Assembly (NCBI RefSeq): GCF_004145405.1
Contig: NZ_SELQ01000009.1
Coordinates: forward strand, 43,163-107,162
Direction: 5' to 3'
Origin: Salipiger sp. IMCC34102
Lineage (GTDB): Bacteria > Pseudomonadota > Alphaproteobacteria > Rhodobacterales > Rhodobacteraceae
Length of the DNA stretch: 64,000 nucleotides
Within the stretch, counting starts at the first letter, position 1. Every line of letters starts with the position of its first letter. A model generated the notes under the pieces. That model was not told the origin of the DNA, did no database searches, and worked only from the letters and a program-made list of their open reading frames with translations. Shown here one piece after another: positions 1 to 8,355 of the stretch. The translations under genes and the position numbers were made by a program.

Positions 1-780
1 TGGCAAGGCGCCGCGCGAGAGGCGCTGCGCATCGCGCTCGTCAATCTGCAGGCGGAACCGGCACCCGCCGGCGTGCTGGACGTGGTCCTCGGACCGGGCT
101 GGCCCGGCATCCTGCTGCACGAGGCGATCGGCCACGGGCTGGAAGGCGATTTCAACCGCAAGGGGGCCAGCGCCTTCGCGGGGCTGATGGGCCAGCAGAT
201 CGCCGCAAAGGGGGTGACGGTGCTGGACGACGGCACGATCCCCGACCGCCGGGGGTCGATCACGGTGGACGACGAGGGGACGCCCTCTGCCCGCAACGTG
301 CTGATCGAGGATGGCATCCTCGTGGGTTACATGCAGGACCGCCAGAACGCGCGGCTGATGGGGGTGGAACCCACCGGCAACGGGCGCCGGGAAAGCTACG
401 CCCATGCGCCGATGCCGCGGATGACGAACACCTTCATGCAGCCGGGCGCGGCCGATCCGAAGGACCTCGTCGCCGATCTCGCGGACGGGATCTACGCCGT
501 GGGCTTCGGCGGCGGGCAGGTCGACATCACCAACGGCAAGTTCGTCTTCTCCTGCACCGAGGCCTACCGCGTGAAGGACGGTCGCATCGGGGCGCCGGTC
601 AAGGGCGCCACGCTGATCGGCGACGGTGCGACGGCGTTGCAGAAGATCCGCGGAGTAGGCAATGATCTTGCCCTCGATCCCGGGATCGGAAACTGCGGCA
701 AGGCCGGTCAATGGGTGCCGGTCGGCGTGGGCCAACCCAGCCTTCTGATCGGCGGCCTGACCGTCGGCGGATCGGCCTGA
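1..780 (+). CDS. tldD: TldD metalloprotease, C-terminal part (5' end outside window)
   Basis: This is the catalytic half of TldD, the partner of TldE/PmbA in a cytosolic zinc protease that unfolds and trims peptides such as modified microcins and antitoxins. The reading frame is open from base 1, so the start lies outside the window. The zinc-binding motif HEAIGH is encoded at bases 118-135 and is followed by GLEGD, as in the family. The downstream stretches typical of TldD are also present: [19 protein letters not shown] with MPRMTNT, and the GGGQVD segment. The protein ends at a TGA at 778-780. It is a stand-alone gene here; the next reading frame starts 85 bases downstream. Family assignment is very secure; the substrate is unknown. 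Confidence 0.95.
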   Translation, partial: WQGAAREALRIALVNLQAEPAPAGVLDVVLGPGWPGILLHEAIGHGLEGDFNRKGASAFAGLMGQQIAAKGVTVLDDGTIPDRRGSITVDDEGTPSARNVLIEDGILVGYMQDRQNARLMGVEPTGNGRRESYAHAPMPRMTNTFMQPGAADPKDLVADLADGIYAVGFGGGQVDITNGKFVFSCTEAYRVKDGRIGAPVKGATLIGDGATALQKIRGVGNDLALDPGIGNCGKAGQWVPVGVGQPSLLIGGLTVGGSA

Positions 781-864
781 GCGATGGGACCCAGGGCCGA
801 TTCACGTTTCATTAATGAAGCTGCCCGTAATCTGGGGAGGTAGCAGACGCGGGCAGATTCGATC

Positions 865-2097
865 TTGGCCAACCTTTCGCAGACTCCCCTGATCCCCCCG
901 CCGGAAGACGTTATTTTCGACTGCCTGCGTCTGCTGCGCTCGCGCCGGGTCGGTCCGACGACCTGGCACCGGCTGATGGCCGATCACGGCAGCGCCGCCG
1001 AAAGCCTGAGGGCCTTGCCGGACATCGCGCGCGAGGCAGGCGTCACGGACTACCGCATCTGCCCCCCCGAGGTCATCGAGGCGGAGTTGCGCGCCGCCCG
1101 GGCCGCCGGGGCGAAACCGGTCCTGTGGGGCACGCCCGCCTACCCCGCCACACTGACGGACTCGGACGATGCCCCGCCGTTCCTCTGGGCGCTCGGCGAT
1201 CTGTCGCTCCTCCACAGACCGATGATCGCTCTCGTGGGCGGGCGGGATGCCTCTTCCCTCGGGTTGCGGATGGCACGGAAACTGGCGCACGAACTCTCGC
1301 AAGAAAAATACGTCGTCATCTCGGGCCTCGCGCGGGGGGTGGACGCGGCGGGACATGCCGCGGCCCTGGAGGGCGGCACGGTGGCGGTGCAGGCCGGTGG
1401 GGTTGATACGATCTACCCGGCGGAAAACACCGATCTGGCTCACGCGATCGCCGATCGCGGGTTGCGGATTTCGGAAGGGGCCATGGGACTGCAACCGCGG
1501 GCGCGCCATTTTCCCGCGCGCAACCGCATCATCTCGGGCCTGTCGCGCGCGGTGGTCGTGGTGTAAGCCGCCGCAAGGTCCGGCAGCCTGATCACGGCCC
1601 GCAATGCCTTGGACCAGAACCGGGAGGTGTTGGCCGTTCCGGGGCATCCGTTCGACGCGCGTGCCGCGGGTTGCAACCTGTTGATCCGCGACGGCGCGGG
1701 CCTGGTGCGCGGCGCGCGGGACGTGATCGAGGCCGTGGGCCCCGCGATAACCGACGACGCCCCCGCCGACAGTGGTCGACCCGCCCGGGCGGCAGGTGAA
1801 CGGGTACTCGCCGCTCCGCCACCGGCGCGGGGGGGCGCGACATCCAGCGCACCGGACGCGCCCGTGGCGCAGGCGATGTCCGACCTTCCACCCCCGCCCC
1901 CGTCGCGCTCCTTGGCCGAGGCGACGGCGCTGCACGCGCGTATCCTCGACCGACTTTCCCCCGCGCCGATCGCGGAAGACCAGCTGATCCGCGATCTGGA
2001 TGCACGCCCCGGGCACGTCGCCCCCGTGCTGGTCGACCTCGAACTGGACGGCAAGATAGTCCGCCAGCCCGGCGGCATGCTGGCGCTGGTGTCCTGA
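865..2097 (+). pseudogene. dprA: dprA, DNA-processing protein, interrupted by an in-frame stop
   Basis: DprA (Smf) loads RecA on incoming single-stranded DNA during natural transformation. The reading frame runs 865-2097 in one phase but is cut by a TAA at 1564-1566. Upstream lies the Rossmann-like core (SGLARGVDAAGH, AGGVDTIYP, RHFPARNRIISGLS, then four valines). Immediately after the stop the conserved remainder continues in the same frame (AAARSGSLITARNAL, VLAVPGHPFD) up to the winged-helix tail. Family members normally have Glu-Ala here, so one GAA-to-TAA change explains the break. The 5' piece alone is 233 residues and lacks the SGSLITAR part of the nucleotide-binding fold. The start is a TTG at 865; an in-frame TAG at 841 excludes anything longer. 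It is either a recent pseudogene or a base-call error. Confidence 0.85.
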
Positions 2098-2225
2098 GCC
2101 GATCGGCGGACGCCCCCCCCTTCCAGATCAGATCCCGCCCATGGCCTGGGGGCTTCCATTGACATCCCCAAGCCAACCGCCACATGGTGCGCGGCCAATA
2201 CCCCAGCCCTGCGAGCAGGATCTTC

Positions 2226-4925
2226 ATGCCAGTCGTCGTCGTCGAATCGCCTGCCAAAGCCAAGACAATCAACAAGTATCTCGGATCCGACTACACGGTT
2301 CTCGCCTCCTACGGTCACGTCCGGGACCTGCCGCCCAAGAACGGGTCCGTCGATCCCGACGACGACTTCCGCATGATCTGGGAGGTCGCGAGCGACTCCA
2401 AGAAACACATCAAGGCGATCGTGGATGCGCTGAAGGAAGACCCCAATCTGATCCTCGCCACCGACCCTGACCGCGAGGGGGAGGCGATCAGCTGGCACCT
2501 TGAGCAGGAGCTTCAGAACAAGCGCGGGTTGAAGATCCAGTCGGCGGAACGGGTGGTCTTCAACGCGATCACCAAGACGGCCGTGACCGAGGCCATGAAG
2601 ACCCCGCGCCAGGTCGACGCGCCGCTGGTCGAGGCCTACCTCGCCCGCCGCGCGCTCGACTACCTCGTGGGGTTCAACCTCTCTCCCGTGCTGTGGCGCA
2701 AGCTGCCGGGGGCGAAGTCGGCGGGGCGCGTGCAATCGGTCTGCCTGCGGCTCATCGTCGAGCGCGAGATGGAGATCGAGGCCTTTCGCCCGCAGGAGTT
2801 CTGGACCGTCAAGGCGGTGCTCAAGAATGCGCGGGGCATGACCTACGAGGCGCGGCTGACGACCTTCAAGGGCAAGAAGGTCGAGAAGTTCACGCTGACC
2901 GACGCAACCCAGGCCGAGATGGCCGTCGCCGCCGTGGAAAGCCGCGATCTGACCGTGACCGCGGTCGAGGCGAAGCCCGCCTCGCGCAATCCCAGCCCGC
3001 CCTTCATGACCTCGACCCTGCAGCAGGAAGCCAGCCGCAAGTTCGGCATGGGCGCCAAGCACTGCATGAGCGTGGCCCAGCGCCTCTATGAAGCCGGGCT
3101 CATCACCTACATGCGGACCGACGGCATCGACATGGCCCCCGAAGCAGTCAGCGGTGCGCGCGACGCCATTGCCGCCCGCTACGGTCGCGATTACGTGCCG
3201 TCGGAGGCGCGGGTCTACAAGAACAAGGCCAAGAACGCGCAGGAGGCGCACGAATGCGTGCGCCCGACCGATATGTCCGTCAGCGCAGAGGACGCAAAGA
3301 TCTCGGATGCGGACCAGCGCAAGCTCTATGACCTGATCTGGAAACGCACGCTTGCCAGCCAGATGGCGGCGGCCAGGCTGGAACGGACGACCGTGGACGT
3401 GGGCAGCGCCGACGGTCAGGTCGGTTTGCGTGCAACGGGCCAGGTCATGCTCTTCGACGGGTTCCTGCGTGTCTACGAGGAAGGCCGTGACGACACCCCG
3501 GACGAGGACGACAAGCGCCTGCCGCAGATCGAGCAGGGCGAGAAGGCACTCAAGGACAGCGTCGACGCCGAGCAGCACTTCACGCAGCCGCCGCCCCGCT
3601 ACACCGAGGCCACACTGGTCAAGCGGATGGAAGAGCTCGGCATCGGACGGCCCTCGACCTATGCCTCGATCGTGACCACCATCCAGGATCGCGGCTACGT
3701 CGAGAAGGATCGCAACCGCTTGATTCCGCAGGACAAGGGCCGGTTGGTGACGGCTTTCCTGTCGAACTATTTCCACCGCTACGTGGAATACGATTTCACC
3801 GCCGATCTGGAGGACCAGCTCGATTCCGTCAGCGCGGGAGAGGCGGATTACAAGAAGGTGCTGGAGCGATTCTGGCGCGATTTCTCCGCCGCGATCGCCG
3901 AGACGGCGGATCTGCGCATCGGAGAGGTGCTCGACAAGATCAACGAGGTGCTGGAGCCGCACCTCTTCCCGCCGACCGATGACGGCAGCGATCCGCGCCT
4001 GTGCCCCAACTGCGGCGAAGGGCGGCTGTCGATGCGTACCGCCCGCGCGGGCGGCGCCTTCATCGGCTGCTCGAACTACCCCGAGTGCCGCTACACCCGC
4101 CCCTTCGGTCCGCCGGACCCCGAGGCAGAGGCTTCGGCCATCCCGCCCGACGGCAAGCTTCTGGGGGAAGACCAAGGCGACGAGATCCGCATCTTTAAGG
4201 GCCGCTTCGGCCCCTATGCCCAGCGCGGTCCGGTGACGGAGGACAACAAGAAACCGCCACGCCAGTCGGTGCCGAAGGAATGGGAGCCGGAAGCGGTCAC
4301 GCTGGAAGAGGCCGTGCGCCTGCTCGCCCTGCCCCGGCTGATCGGAGAACACCCCGAGGACGGCGTGAACGTCTGGGCCAACATCGGCCGCTACGGACCC
4401 TACATCAAACACGCCGAAACCACGTCCCACAAGGGCGGCACGAACGCGAACCTCGAAGAGCTGGAGGACGTCTGGACGGTCGGCATGAACCGCGCCGTCC
4501 AACTGCTGGCCGAAAAGGTCGCAAGCCGCGGCAATCGTGGCAAGGCCGCGACCCCGATCCGCGAGATGGGCGAACACCCGCAAGCCGGCGGACCGGTGAA
4601 TATCCACGACGGGAAATACGGGCCTTACGTGAAGTGGGAGAAGATCAACGCCACCATCCCCGACACGATCGATCCTGCCGACCTGACGATGGACCAGGCG
4701 GTGGAGTTGATCGCGGAGCGGGCCGCAAAGTCCGGCAAGAAGGTCACGAAAAAAGCAGCGCCAAAGAAGACTGCCGCCAAGAAGACGACCAAGGCCACGG
4801 CGACCAGGAAAGCTCCCGCCAAGACGACAACGACCAAAAAGCCGGCGGCCAAGAAGCCCGCACCGAAAAAAGCAGCGCCAAAGAAGACAGCTTCAAGCCC
4901 GGCGTCCGACGATGTGATCGAATGA
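2226..4925 (+). CDS. topA: DNA topoisomerase I (type IA)
   Basis: TopA relaxes negatively supercoiled DNA by transient single-strand cleavage. The TOPRIM domain starts at once (VVVESPAKAKTINKYLG) with the acidic DPDREGE motif. The catalytic tyrosine is in GLITYMRTDG, residue 295 from this start. A four-cysteine zinc ribbon (CPNC...CSNYPEC) is encoded near 4000-4100, followed by two degenerate topoisomerase C-terminal repeats (GRFGPYAQRG, GRYGPYIKH, GKYGPYVKWE). The last 65 or so residues are a Lys/Ala/Thr tail resembling histone H1, common in alphaproteobacterial TopA and probably DNA-binding. The ATG at 2226 is chosen over one at 2184 because AGCAGGA precedes it and the family begins with the TOPRIM strand. 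It lies 128 bases after dprA, the usual neighbour. Confidence 0.97.
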   Translation: MPVVVVESPAKAKTINKYLGSDYTVLASYGHVRDLPPKNGSVDPDDDFRMIWEVASDSKKHIKAIVDALKEDPNLILATDPDREGEAISWHLEQELQNKRGLKIQSAERVVFNAITKTAVTEAMKTPRQVDAPLVEAYLARRALDYLVGFNLSPVLWRKLPGAKSAGRVQSVCLRLIVEREMEIEAFRPQEFWTVKAVLKNARGMTYEARLTTFKGKKVEKFTLTDATQAEMAVAAVESRDLTVTAVEAKPASRNPSPPFMTSTLQQEASRKFGMGAKHCMSVAQRLYEAGLITYMRTDGIDMAPEAVSGARDAIAARYGRDYVPSEARVYKNKAKNAQEAHECVRPTDMSVSAEDAKISDADQRKLYDLIWKRTLASQMAAARLERTTVDVGSADGQVGLRATGQVMLFDGFLRVYEEGRDDTPDEDDKRLPQIEQGEKALKDSVDAEQHFTQPPPRYTEATLVKRMEELGIGRPSTYASIVTTIQDRGYVEKDRNRLIPQDKGRLVTAFLSNYFHRYVEYDFTADLEDQLDSVSAGEADYKKVLERFWRDFSAAIAETADLRIGEVLDKINEVLEPHLFPPTDDGSDPRLCPNCGEGRLSMRTARAGGAFIGCSNYPECRYTRPFGPPDPEAEASAIPPDGKLLGEDQGDEIRIFKGRFGPYAQRGPVTEDNKKPPRQSVPKEWEPEAVTLEEAVRLLALPRLIGEHPEDGVNVWANIGRYGPYIKHAETTSHKGGTNANLEELEDVWTVGMNRAVQLLAEKVASRGNRGKAATPIREMGEHPQAGGPVNIHDGKYGPYVKWEKINATIPDTIDPADLTMDQAVELIAERAAKSGKKVTKKAAPKKTAAKKTTKATATRKAPAKTTTTKKPAAKKPAPKKAAPKKTASSPASDDVIE
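4747..4888 (+). repeat. Direct repeat inside the lysine-rich tail of topA
   Basis: A 25-base stretch starting CGAAAAAAGCAGCGCC is present at 4747-4771 and again, identical, at 4864-4888. Between them lie further degenerate AAG/GCC/ACC-rich units. In the protein it gives repeated KKAAPKKTA blocks. This is expansion of a low-complexity tail within the gene, not a mobile element. Confidence 0.85.
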
Positions 4926-5008
4926 TACCGCTCGCATGCGGCGCCGCGCGTTGACACTTCTGCGACGTGGCGTCACGTTCGGCCGCAACAATCTTGCGAG
5001 GTGAATCC

Positions 5009-5713
5009 ATGAAGAAAATCCATGACAGCGCTGCCTCGGCCCTCGACGGTCTGCTGCGCGACGACATGCTGATCGCCGCCGGGGGCTTCGGCCTGTGCGG
5101 CATTCCCGAGTTGCTGCTGCAGGCCATCAAGGATGCGGGCGTGACGAACCTTACCTTCGCCTCGAACAACGCGGGCGTGGACGATTTCGGCATCGGGATC
5201 CTGCTGGCAACCAAGCAGGTCAAGAAGATGATGTCGTCCTACGTCGGCGAGAACGCGGAGTTCATGCGCCAGTACCTCGATGGCGAGCTCGAGGTTGAGT
5301 TCAACCCGCAAGGCACGCTGGCCGAGCGGATGCGCGCGGGTGGCGCCGGCATTCCCGGCTTCTACACCAAGACCGGCGTCGGCACCCAGATCGCCGAGGG
5401 CAAGGACCACAAGGACTTCGACGGCGAGACCTACATCATGGAACGCGGCATCGTCGCGGACCTCGCCATCGTGAAGGCCTGGAAAGCGGACGACACCGGC
5501 AACCTGATCTTCCGCAAGACCGCGCGCAACTTCAACGTGCCCGCCGCCATGTGCGGCAAGATCTGCGTCGCCGAGGTCGAGGAGATCGTGCCCCGCGGCT
5601 CGCTCGATCCCGACCACATCCACCTGCCCGGCGTCTACGTGCACCGCATCGTGCAGGGAGAGCACGAGAAACGCATCGAACAGCGCACCACGCGCAAGAA
5701 GGAGGACGCGTAA
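5009..5713 (+). CDS. scoA: Succinyl-CoA:3-ketoacid CoA-transferase, subunit A
   Basis: This subunit, with the product of the next gene, moves CoA from succinyl-CoA to a 3-keto acid such as acetoacetate and so feeds ketone bodies or polyhydroxybutyrate breakdown products into central metabolism. It has the family-I CoA-transferase alpha fold, with the glycine-rich loop AAGGFGLCGIPE near the N-terminus, FASNNAGVDDFGIG, and GAGIPGFYTKTGVGT. At 234 residues it has the usual size. The ATG at 5009 is preceded by GCGAGGTG; an upstream ATG at 4967 in the same frame has no comparable ribosome site. Its TAA shares one base with the ATG of scoB, so the two are translationally coupled. A 3-oxoadipate CoA-transferase (pcaI) is the main alternative, but no aromatic-degradation genes are nearby. 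Confidence 0.92.
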   Translation: MKKIHDSAASALDGLLRDDMLIAAGGFGLCGIPELLLQAIKDAGVTNLTFASNNAGVDDFGIGILLATKQVKKMMSSYVGENAEFMRQYLDGELEVEFNPQGTLAERMRAGGAGIPGFYTKTGVGTQIAEGKDHKDFDGETYIMERGIVADLAIVKAWKADDTGNLIFRKTARNFNVPAAMCGKICVAEVEEIVPRGSLDPDHIHLPGVYVHRIVQGEHEKRIEQRTTRKKEDA

Positions 5714-6339
5714 TGCCCTGGGATCGCAATCAGATGGCCGCACGTGCGGCGGAAGAACTCGAAGACGGCATGTACGTGAACCTCGGTATCGGGATTCCGA
5801 CGCTGGTGGCGAATTACGTGGGCGACAAGGACATCACCCTGCAGTCCGAGAACGGGATGCTCGGCATGGGCCCCTTTCCCATCGAGGGCGAGGAGGATGC
5901 CGACCTGATCAATGCGGGCAAGCAGACGATCACCGAACTGCCGCGGACTGCCTATTTCGATAGCGCGACCTCCTTCGGGATGATCCGCGGCGGCAAGATC
6001 GCCTGCGCGATCCTGGGCGCCATGGAAGTGGCCGAGAACGGTGATCTGGCGAACTGGATGATCCCCGGCAAGCTGGTGAAGGGCATGGGCGGGGCCATGG
6101 ACCTGGTGGCGGGCGTCAAGCGCGTGGTGGTCGTGATGGACCACCAGAACAAGAAGGGCGAGACGAAGCTTCTGAAGTCCTGCACCCTGCCGCTGACCGG
6201 CGCGGGCGTCGTGGACCGGATCATCACGAACCTGGGCGTGCTGGACGTGGTCGAGGGCGGCCTGCGAATCGTCGAATGCGCCGATGGTGTGACCGAGGAC
6301 GAGATCTGCGCCGCCACCGAAGCGACCATCGTCGCGTGA
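5713..6339 (+). CDS. scoB: Succinyl-CoA:3-ketoacid CoA-transferase, subunit B
   Basis: This is the beta subunit of the CoA-transferase and carries the catalytic glutamate that forms the acyl-glutamyl-CoA intermediate. That Glu lies in QSENGMLGMGP. The N-terminal NLGIGIPTLVANYV and the later FDSATSFGMIRGG and MGGAMDLVAG blocks are typical of ScoB/AtoA. The start ATG overlaps the TAA of scoA (TAATG), and the GGAGGA a few bases upstream in the end of scoA serves as ribosome site. The protein is 208 residues, full length. The gene converges on the lytic transglycosylase gene with a 33-base gap rich in GGCC, which holds only a weak stem-loop and no T-run. Confidence 0.92.
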   Translation: MPWDRNQMAARAAEELEDGMYVNLGIGIPTLVANYVGDKDITLQSENGMLGMGPFPIEGEEDADLINAGKQTITELPRTAYFDSATSFGMIRGGKIACAILGAMEVAENGDLANWMIPGKLVKGMGGAMDLVAGVKRVVVVMDHQNKKGETKLLKSCTLPLTGAGVVDRIITNLGVLDVVEGGLRIVECADGVTEDEICAATEATIVA

Positions 6340-6372
6340 TACAAACCGGGCCGGCCCCTTCCCGGGCCGCCC

Positions 6373-7209
6373 CTATCCCGCGGTGTTCACCGCGAAGACG
6401 CACCCATCGCTGACCAGCTCCGGCGGAGTCAGGCACAGGTTGCGCGCCACGGCAAAGGCCGCGAGCACCTTTGGCACGTAGCCGCGGGTTTCGGGATAGG
6501 GGGGAACGCCGTTCGCGTCCCGCACCGACCCCTCGCCCGCATTGTAGCCTGCGAGCACCAGGATCGGGTCGTCGTCGAAGTGCCCCATCAGCCAGTCAAG
6601 GTAGGCCACGCCCCCCGCGATATTCTGTGCAGGCACCATGCTGTCGACCACCGCGAAACGCGCGGCGGTGTCGGGCATCAGCTGCATCAGCCCCTGCGCC
6701 CCCGCCCCGCTGACCGCATCCGCGCGGCCGCTGCTCTCGACCGCGATGAGTGCCAGCACCAGCGCGGGCGAGACGCGGGTGCCGACCGTGGCGCGGATGA
6801 TGTCGATGCCATGCAGGCGCGCGATCTCGTTGAGCTCCTGAAGGCGCGGCGTGGGGACCGCCTTGCCTTCGGGCGGATCGGCCATGACCCGCAGCGCCTC
6901 CTGCAGGCGTCCCGGCCCGCTGGCCGCCCGGTCGGCGGAGACATGGCTCCAGAACCACTCCAGCCCGGACGGCTTGGGAACGACGGCCAGAACCTCGGAA
7001 GACGGGGGCGCGGAACGGTCCGCGCGGTCGGGACGCATCGTGGCCGAGGGCGCGGCGGGGTCAATCTGGATCGTCAATCGCCGCGCGCCCTTCTCGGGCA
7101 GTCCCACCCGTTTGAAGGTAAAATCGGGCTGCAAGCGGTCCTGCGCGAAGCTCGAAGACGCGCAGAGTGTCGTCGCAAGCGCGATCGCGCGGCAAAGGGA
7201 GGTCAGCAT
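6373..7209 (-). CDS. Lytic transglycosylase, SLT domain (periplasmic)
   Basis: This enzyme cleaves the glycosidic bond of peptidoglycan with formation of a 1,6-anhydro ring. Residues 1-22 form a Sec signal peptide ending SSFAQ. About 100 residues of unassigned linker follow, then the SLT fold. The catalytic glutamate is in LIAVESSGR, followed by the family blocks GAQGLMQLMPDTA, NIAGGVAYLDWLM and LAGYNAGEG. The last 30 residues carry two cysteines (CLTPPELVSDGC), possibly a disulfide. The protein has 278 residues. It faces the tad locus head-to-head across 348 bases. Lytic transglycosylases often sit beside envelope-spanning machines, so a role in opening the wall for the pilus is possible, but that rests on position only. 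Confidence 0.9.
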   Translation of the reverse strand: MLTSLCRAIALATTLCASSSFAQDRLQPDFTFKRVGLPEKGARRLTIQIDPAAPSATMRPDRADRSAPPSSEVLAVVPKPSGLEWFWSHVSADRAASGPGRLQEALRVMADPPEGKAVPTPRLQELNEIARLHGIDIIRATVGTRVSPALVLALIAVESSGRADAVSGAGAQGLMQLMPDTAARFAVVDSMVPAQNIAGGVAYLDWLMGHFDDDPILVLAGYNAGEGSVRDANGVPPYPETRGYVPKVLAAFAVARNLCLTPPELVSDGCVFAVNTAG

Positions 7210-7557
7210 CCGAATGTCCTGCTCGACATGTATTTTCCAGCAGTGAAGCAGATCGGGCGGGAAAATTGAACGTGCCTGGCAAAAGCCGGTGCAAACCGAT
7301 GCCGATTGACCTCATTTCCGCCACATCCGGGGGCAGCTACGTCCGGTAGAGGAAATATTTACGAATTTTATCAGACCGTTGAAAGATTTCCTCGGGCAAG
7401 ATCGGCACCGCACGAAAATGCGCCACCCCCGTCCAAAAGTTGACGCAAACGACCCGCTATAAAAGCCCCATCCAAGACGGGGGCCAGCCAGCGTGTTCGG
7501 ACCACCTGCCCCGCAGAGGATCAGTTTTCAATCGAAACCCCTTAGGAGGGATACCAA
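7210..7557 (+). promoter_or_regulatory. Divergent regulatory region ahead of the Flp pilin gene
   Basis: This 348-base gap separates the transglycosylase gene from the first pilin gene. It is more AT-rich than its surroundings between about 7340 and 7400. GAGGAAAT at 7349-7356 is matched by its exact complement ATTTCCTC at 7386-7393, a possible operator or leader stem-loop. A TTGACG at 7440-7445 and TATAAA at 7458-7463 look like promoter boxes but are only 12 bases apart. The end of the region holds a strong ribosome site (TTAGGAGGG) eight bases before the pilin ATG. No coding sequence was found. Confidence 0.5.
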
Positions 7558-7755
7558 ATGACGAACTTCATCAAGAACTTCCTGACCGACGAAGACGGCG
7601 CCGTGACCGTGGACTGGGTCGTGCTGACCGCCGGCATCGTGGTCCTGGGTCTGGCCGTGGGCACCTCCCTGTCGTCGTCGATCACCACTAAAACCACCGA
7701 GATCGGGACTCAAATCTCGGGTGCCGGCAGCGACTCCACGGAGACCACTCCCTAA
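7558..7755 (+). CDS. flp: Flp-type major pilin
   Basis: This 65-residue protein is the precursor of the Flp pilus subunit, exported and assembled by the tad machinery encoded downstream. A short leader ending DEDG is followed by AVTVDWVVLTAGIVVLGLAVG, the hydrophobic helix that packs in the pilus. Prepilin peptidase should cut after the Gly at residue 14. The position usually held by Glu at +5 of Flp pilins is Asp (AVTVD), as is common in Rhodobacterales. The ribosome site TTAGGAGGG is the strongest seen in the locus, fitting a highly made structural subunit. A GC stem-loop follows the gene, which could separate its expression from the genes downstream. Confidence 0.93.
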   Translation: MTNFIKNFLTDEDGAVTVDWVVLTAGIVVLGLAVGTSLSSSITTKTTEIGTQISGAGSDSTETTP

Positions 7756-7785
7756 TAAGAGAGCCATTTCCCCGTCATTTCGGAA

Positions 7786-7803
7786 GCGGGCCCAACGGCC
7801 CGC
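7786..7803 (+). terminator. GC stem-loop after the first pilin gene
   Basis: GCGGGCC at 7786-7792 pairs perfectly with GGCCCGC at 7797-7803 around a CAAC loop, 31 bases after the pilin stop codon. The following bases are CTCCTCGGTTTCC, so there is no clean T-run. It fits partial termination or 3'-end protection of the abundant pilin message rather than a full stop, since the rest of the locus runs in the same direction. Confidence 0.6.
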
Positions 7804-7853
7804 CTCCTCGGTTTCCTCGAAGATCGCCTTCAATTTCCGAGCGACCATTCCTC

Positions 7854-8045
7854 ATGAAGAATTTCATTGAAAAATTTGTCACCAATGAAAATTGCGCTCT
7901 GACTTTCGACTGGGTCATCCTGACCATAGCTTTCGTGCTCCTCGGCGCGATCATAGGGACCAGTTTCGCCCCCGGTGTCGATACGGTCGCCGCCGACATC
8001 TCGAACGAGTTGAGCAGCGCGTCCCGGTCAGATTTGTCCAACTAG
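7854..8045 (+). CDS. Second Flp-like pilin with an altered processing site
   Basis: This 63-residue protein is clearly a paralogue of the pilin just upstream: MKNFIEKFVTNEN matches MTNFIKNFLTDED, and ALTFDWVILTIAFVLLGAIIGTSF matches the pilin helix. The residue before the predicted cut is Cys instead of Gly (NENC|ALTFD), which should impair cleavage by an A24 prepilin peptidase. No Shine-Dalgarno sequence precedes the ATG (GAGCGACCATTCCTC), in contrast to the first pilin. Codon use in the middle is also less GC-biased. It could be a minor pilin, a poorly translated relic, or a pilin in decay; the hydrophobic helix is intact, so it is not an obvious pseudogene. Confidence 0.75.
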   Translation: MKNFIEKFVTNENCALTFDWVILTIAFVLLGAIIGTSFAPGVDTVAADISNELSSASRSDLSN

Positions 8046-8355
8046 ATAGATCATCTCGCTCAACAGGGGTGGGGCACATGTCCCACGTCAGAGCGATAGG
8101 CGGAATTTTTCGGTCCAACAGATTCCTCGCATCAGAGCGAAATCAGCGCCGCCCGCTGGTCCAAGCCATAAGCAGCGTAAGGCAGATACTCTGCCGGACA
8201 TGTCAGAACCGCCATAGTTCCGCCATCGTGAGACCATCAACCCCTGGCAGCTTAGAATGAAGTCCGTGGGGCATGGCGGTCAGACCACCATTGCCGTGCG
8301 GCACGTCATCGCGCCCGGCCCTTCCTGGGCGCGTCCTAATTAAAGAGGTAATTCG
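8046..8355 (+). other. Intergenic region between the second pilin and cpaB
   Basis: No convincing gene is seen in these 310 bases. Two stem-loops can be read: GGCAGA/TCTGCC with a three-base loop at 8181-8195, and CGCGCCC/GGGCGCG at 8310-8333. The second is followed by TCCTAATTAAAGAGGTAATTCG leading into the cpaB start, so it may act as a terminator for the pilin transcript or as a 5' stabiliser for the cpaB transcript. The AGAGGT just before 8356 is the cpaB ribosome site. Confidence 0.5.

Noticed and set aside
1440..4607. A 1055-codon minus-strand open frame
   Set aside because: It lies opposite dprA and topA, whose families are certain. Long antisense frames are expected in GC-rich DNA because stop codons are rare.
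7440..7463. TTGACG and TATAAA upstream of the pilin as a sigma-70 promoter
   Set aside because: The spacing is 12 bases rather than about 17, so the two boxes cannot act as one standard promoter.
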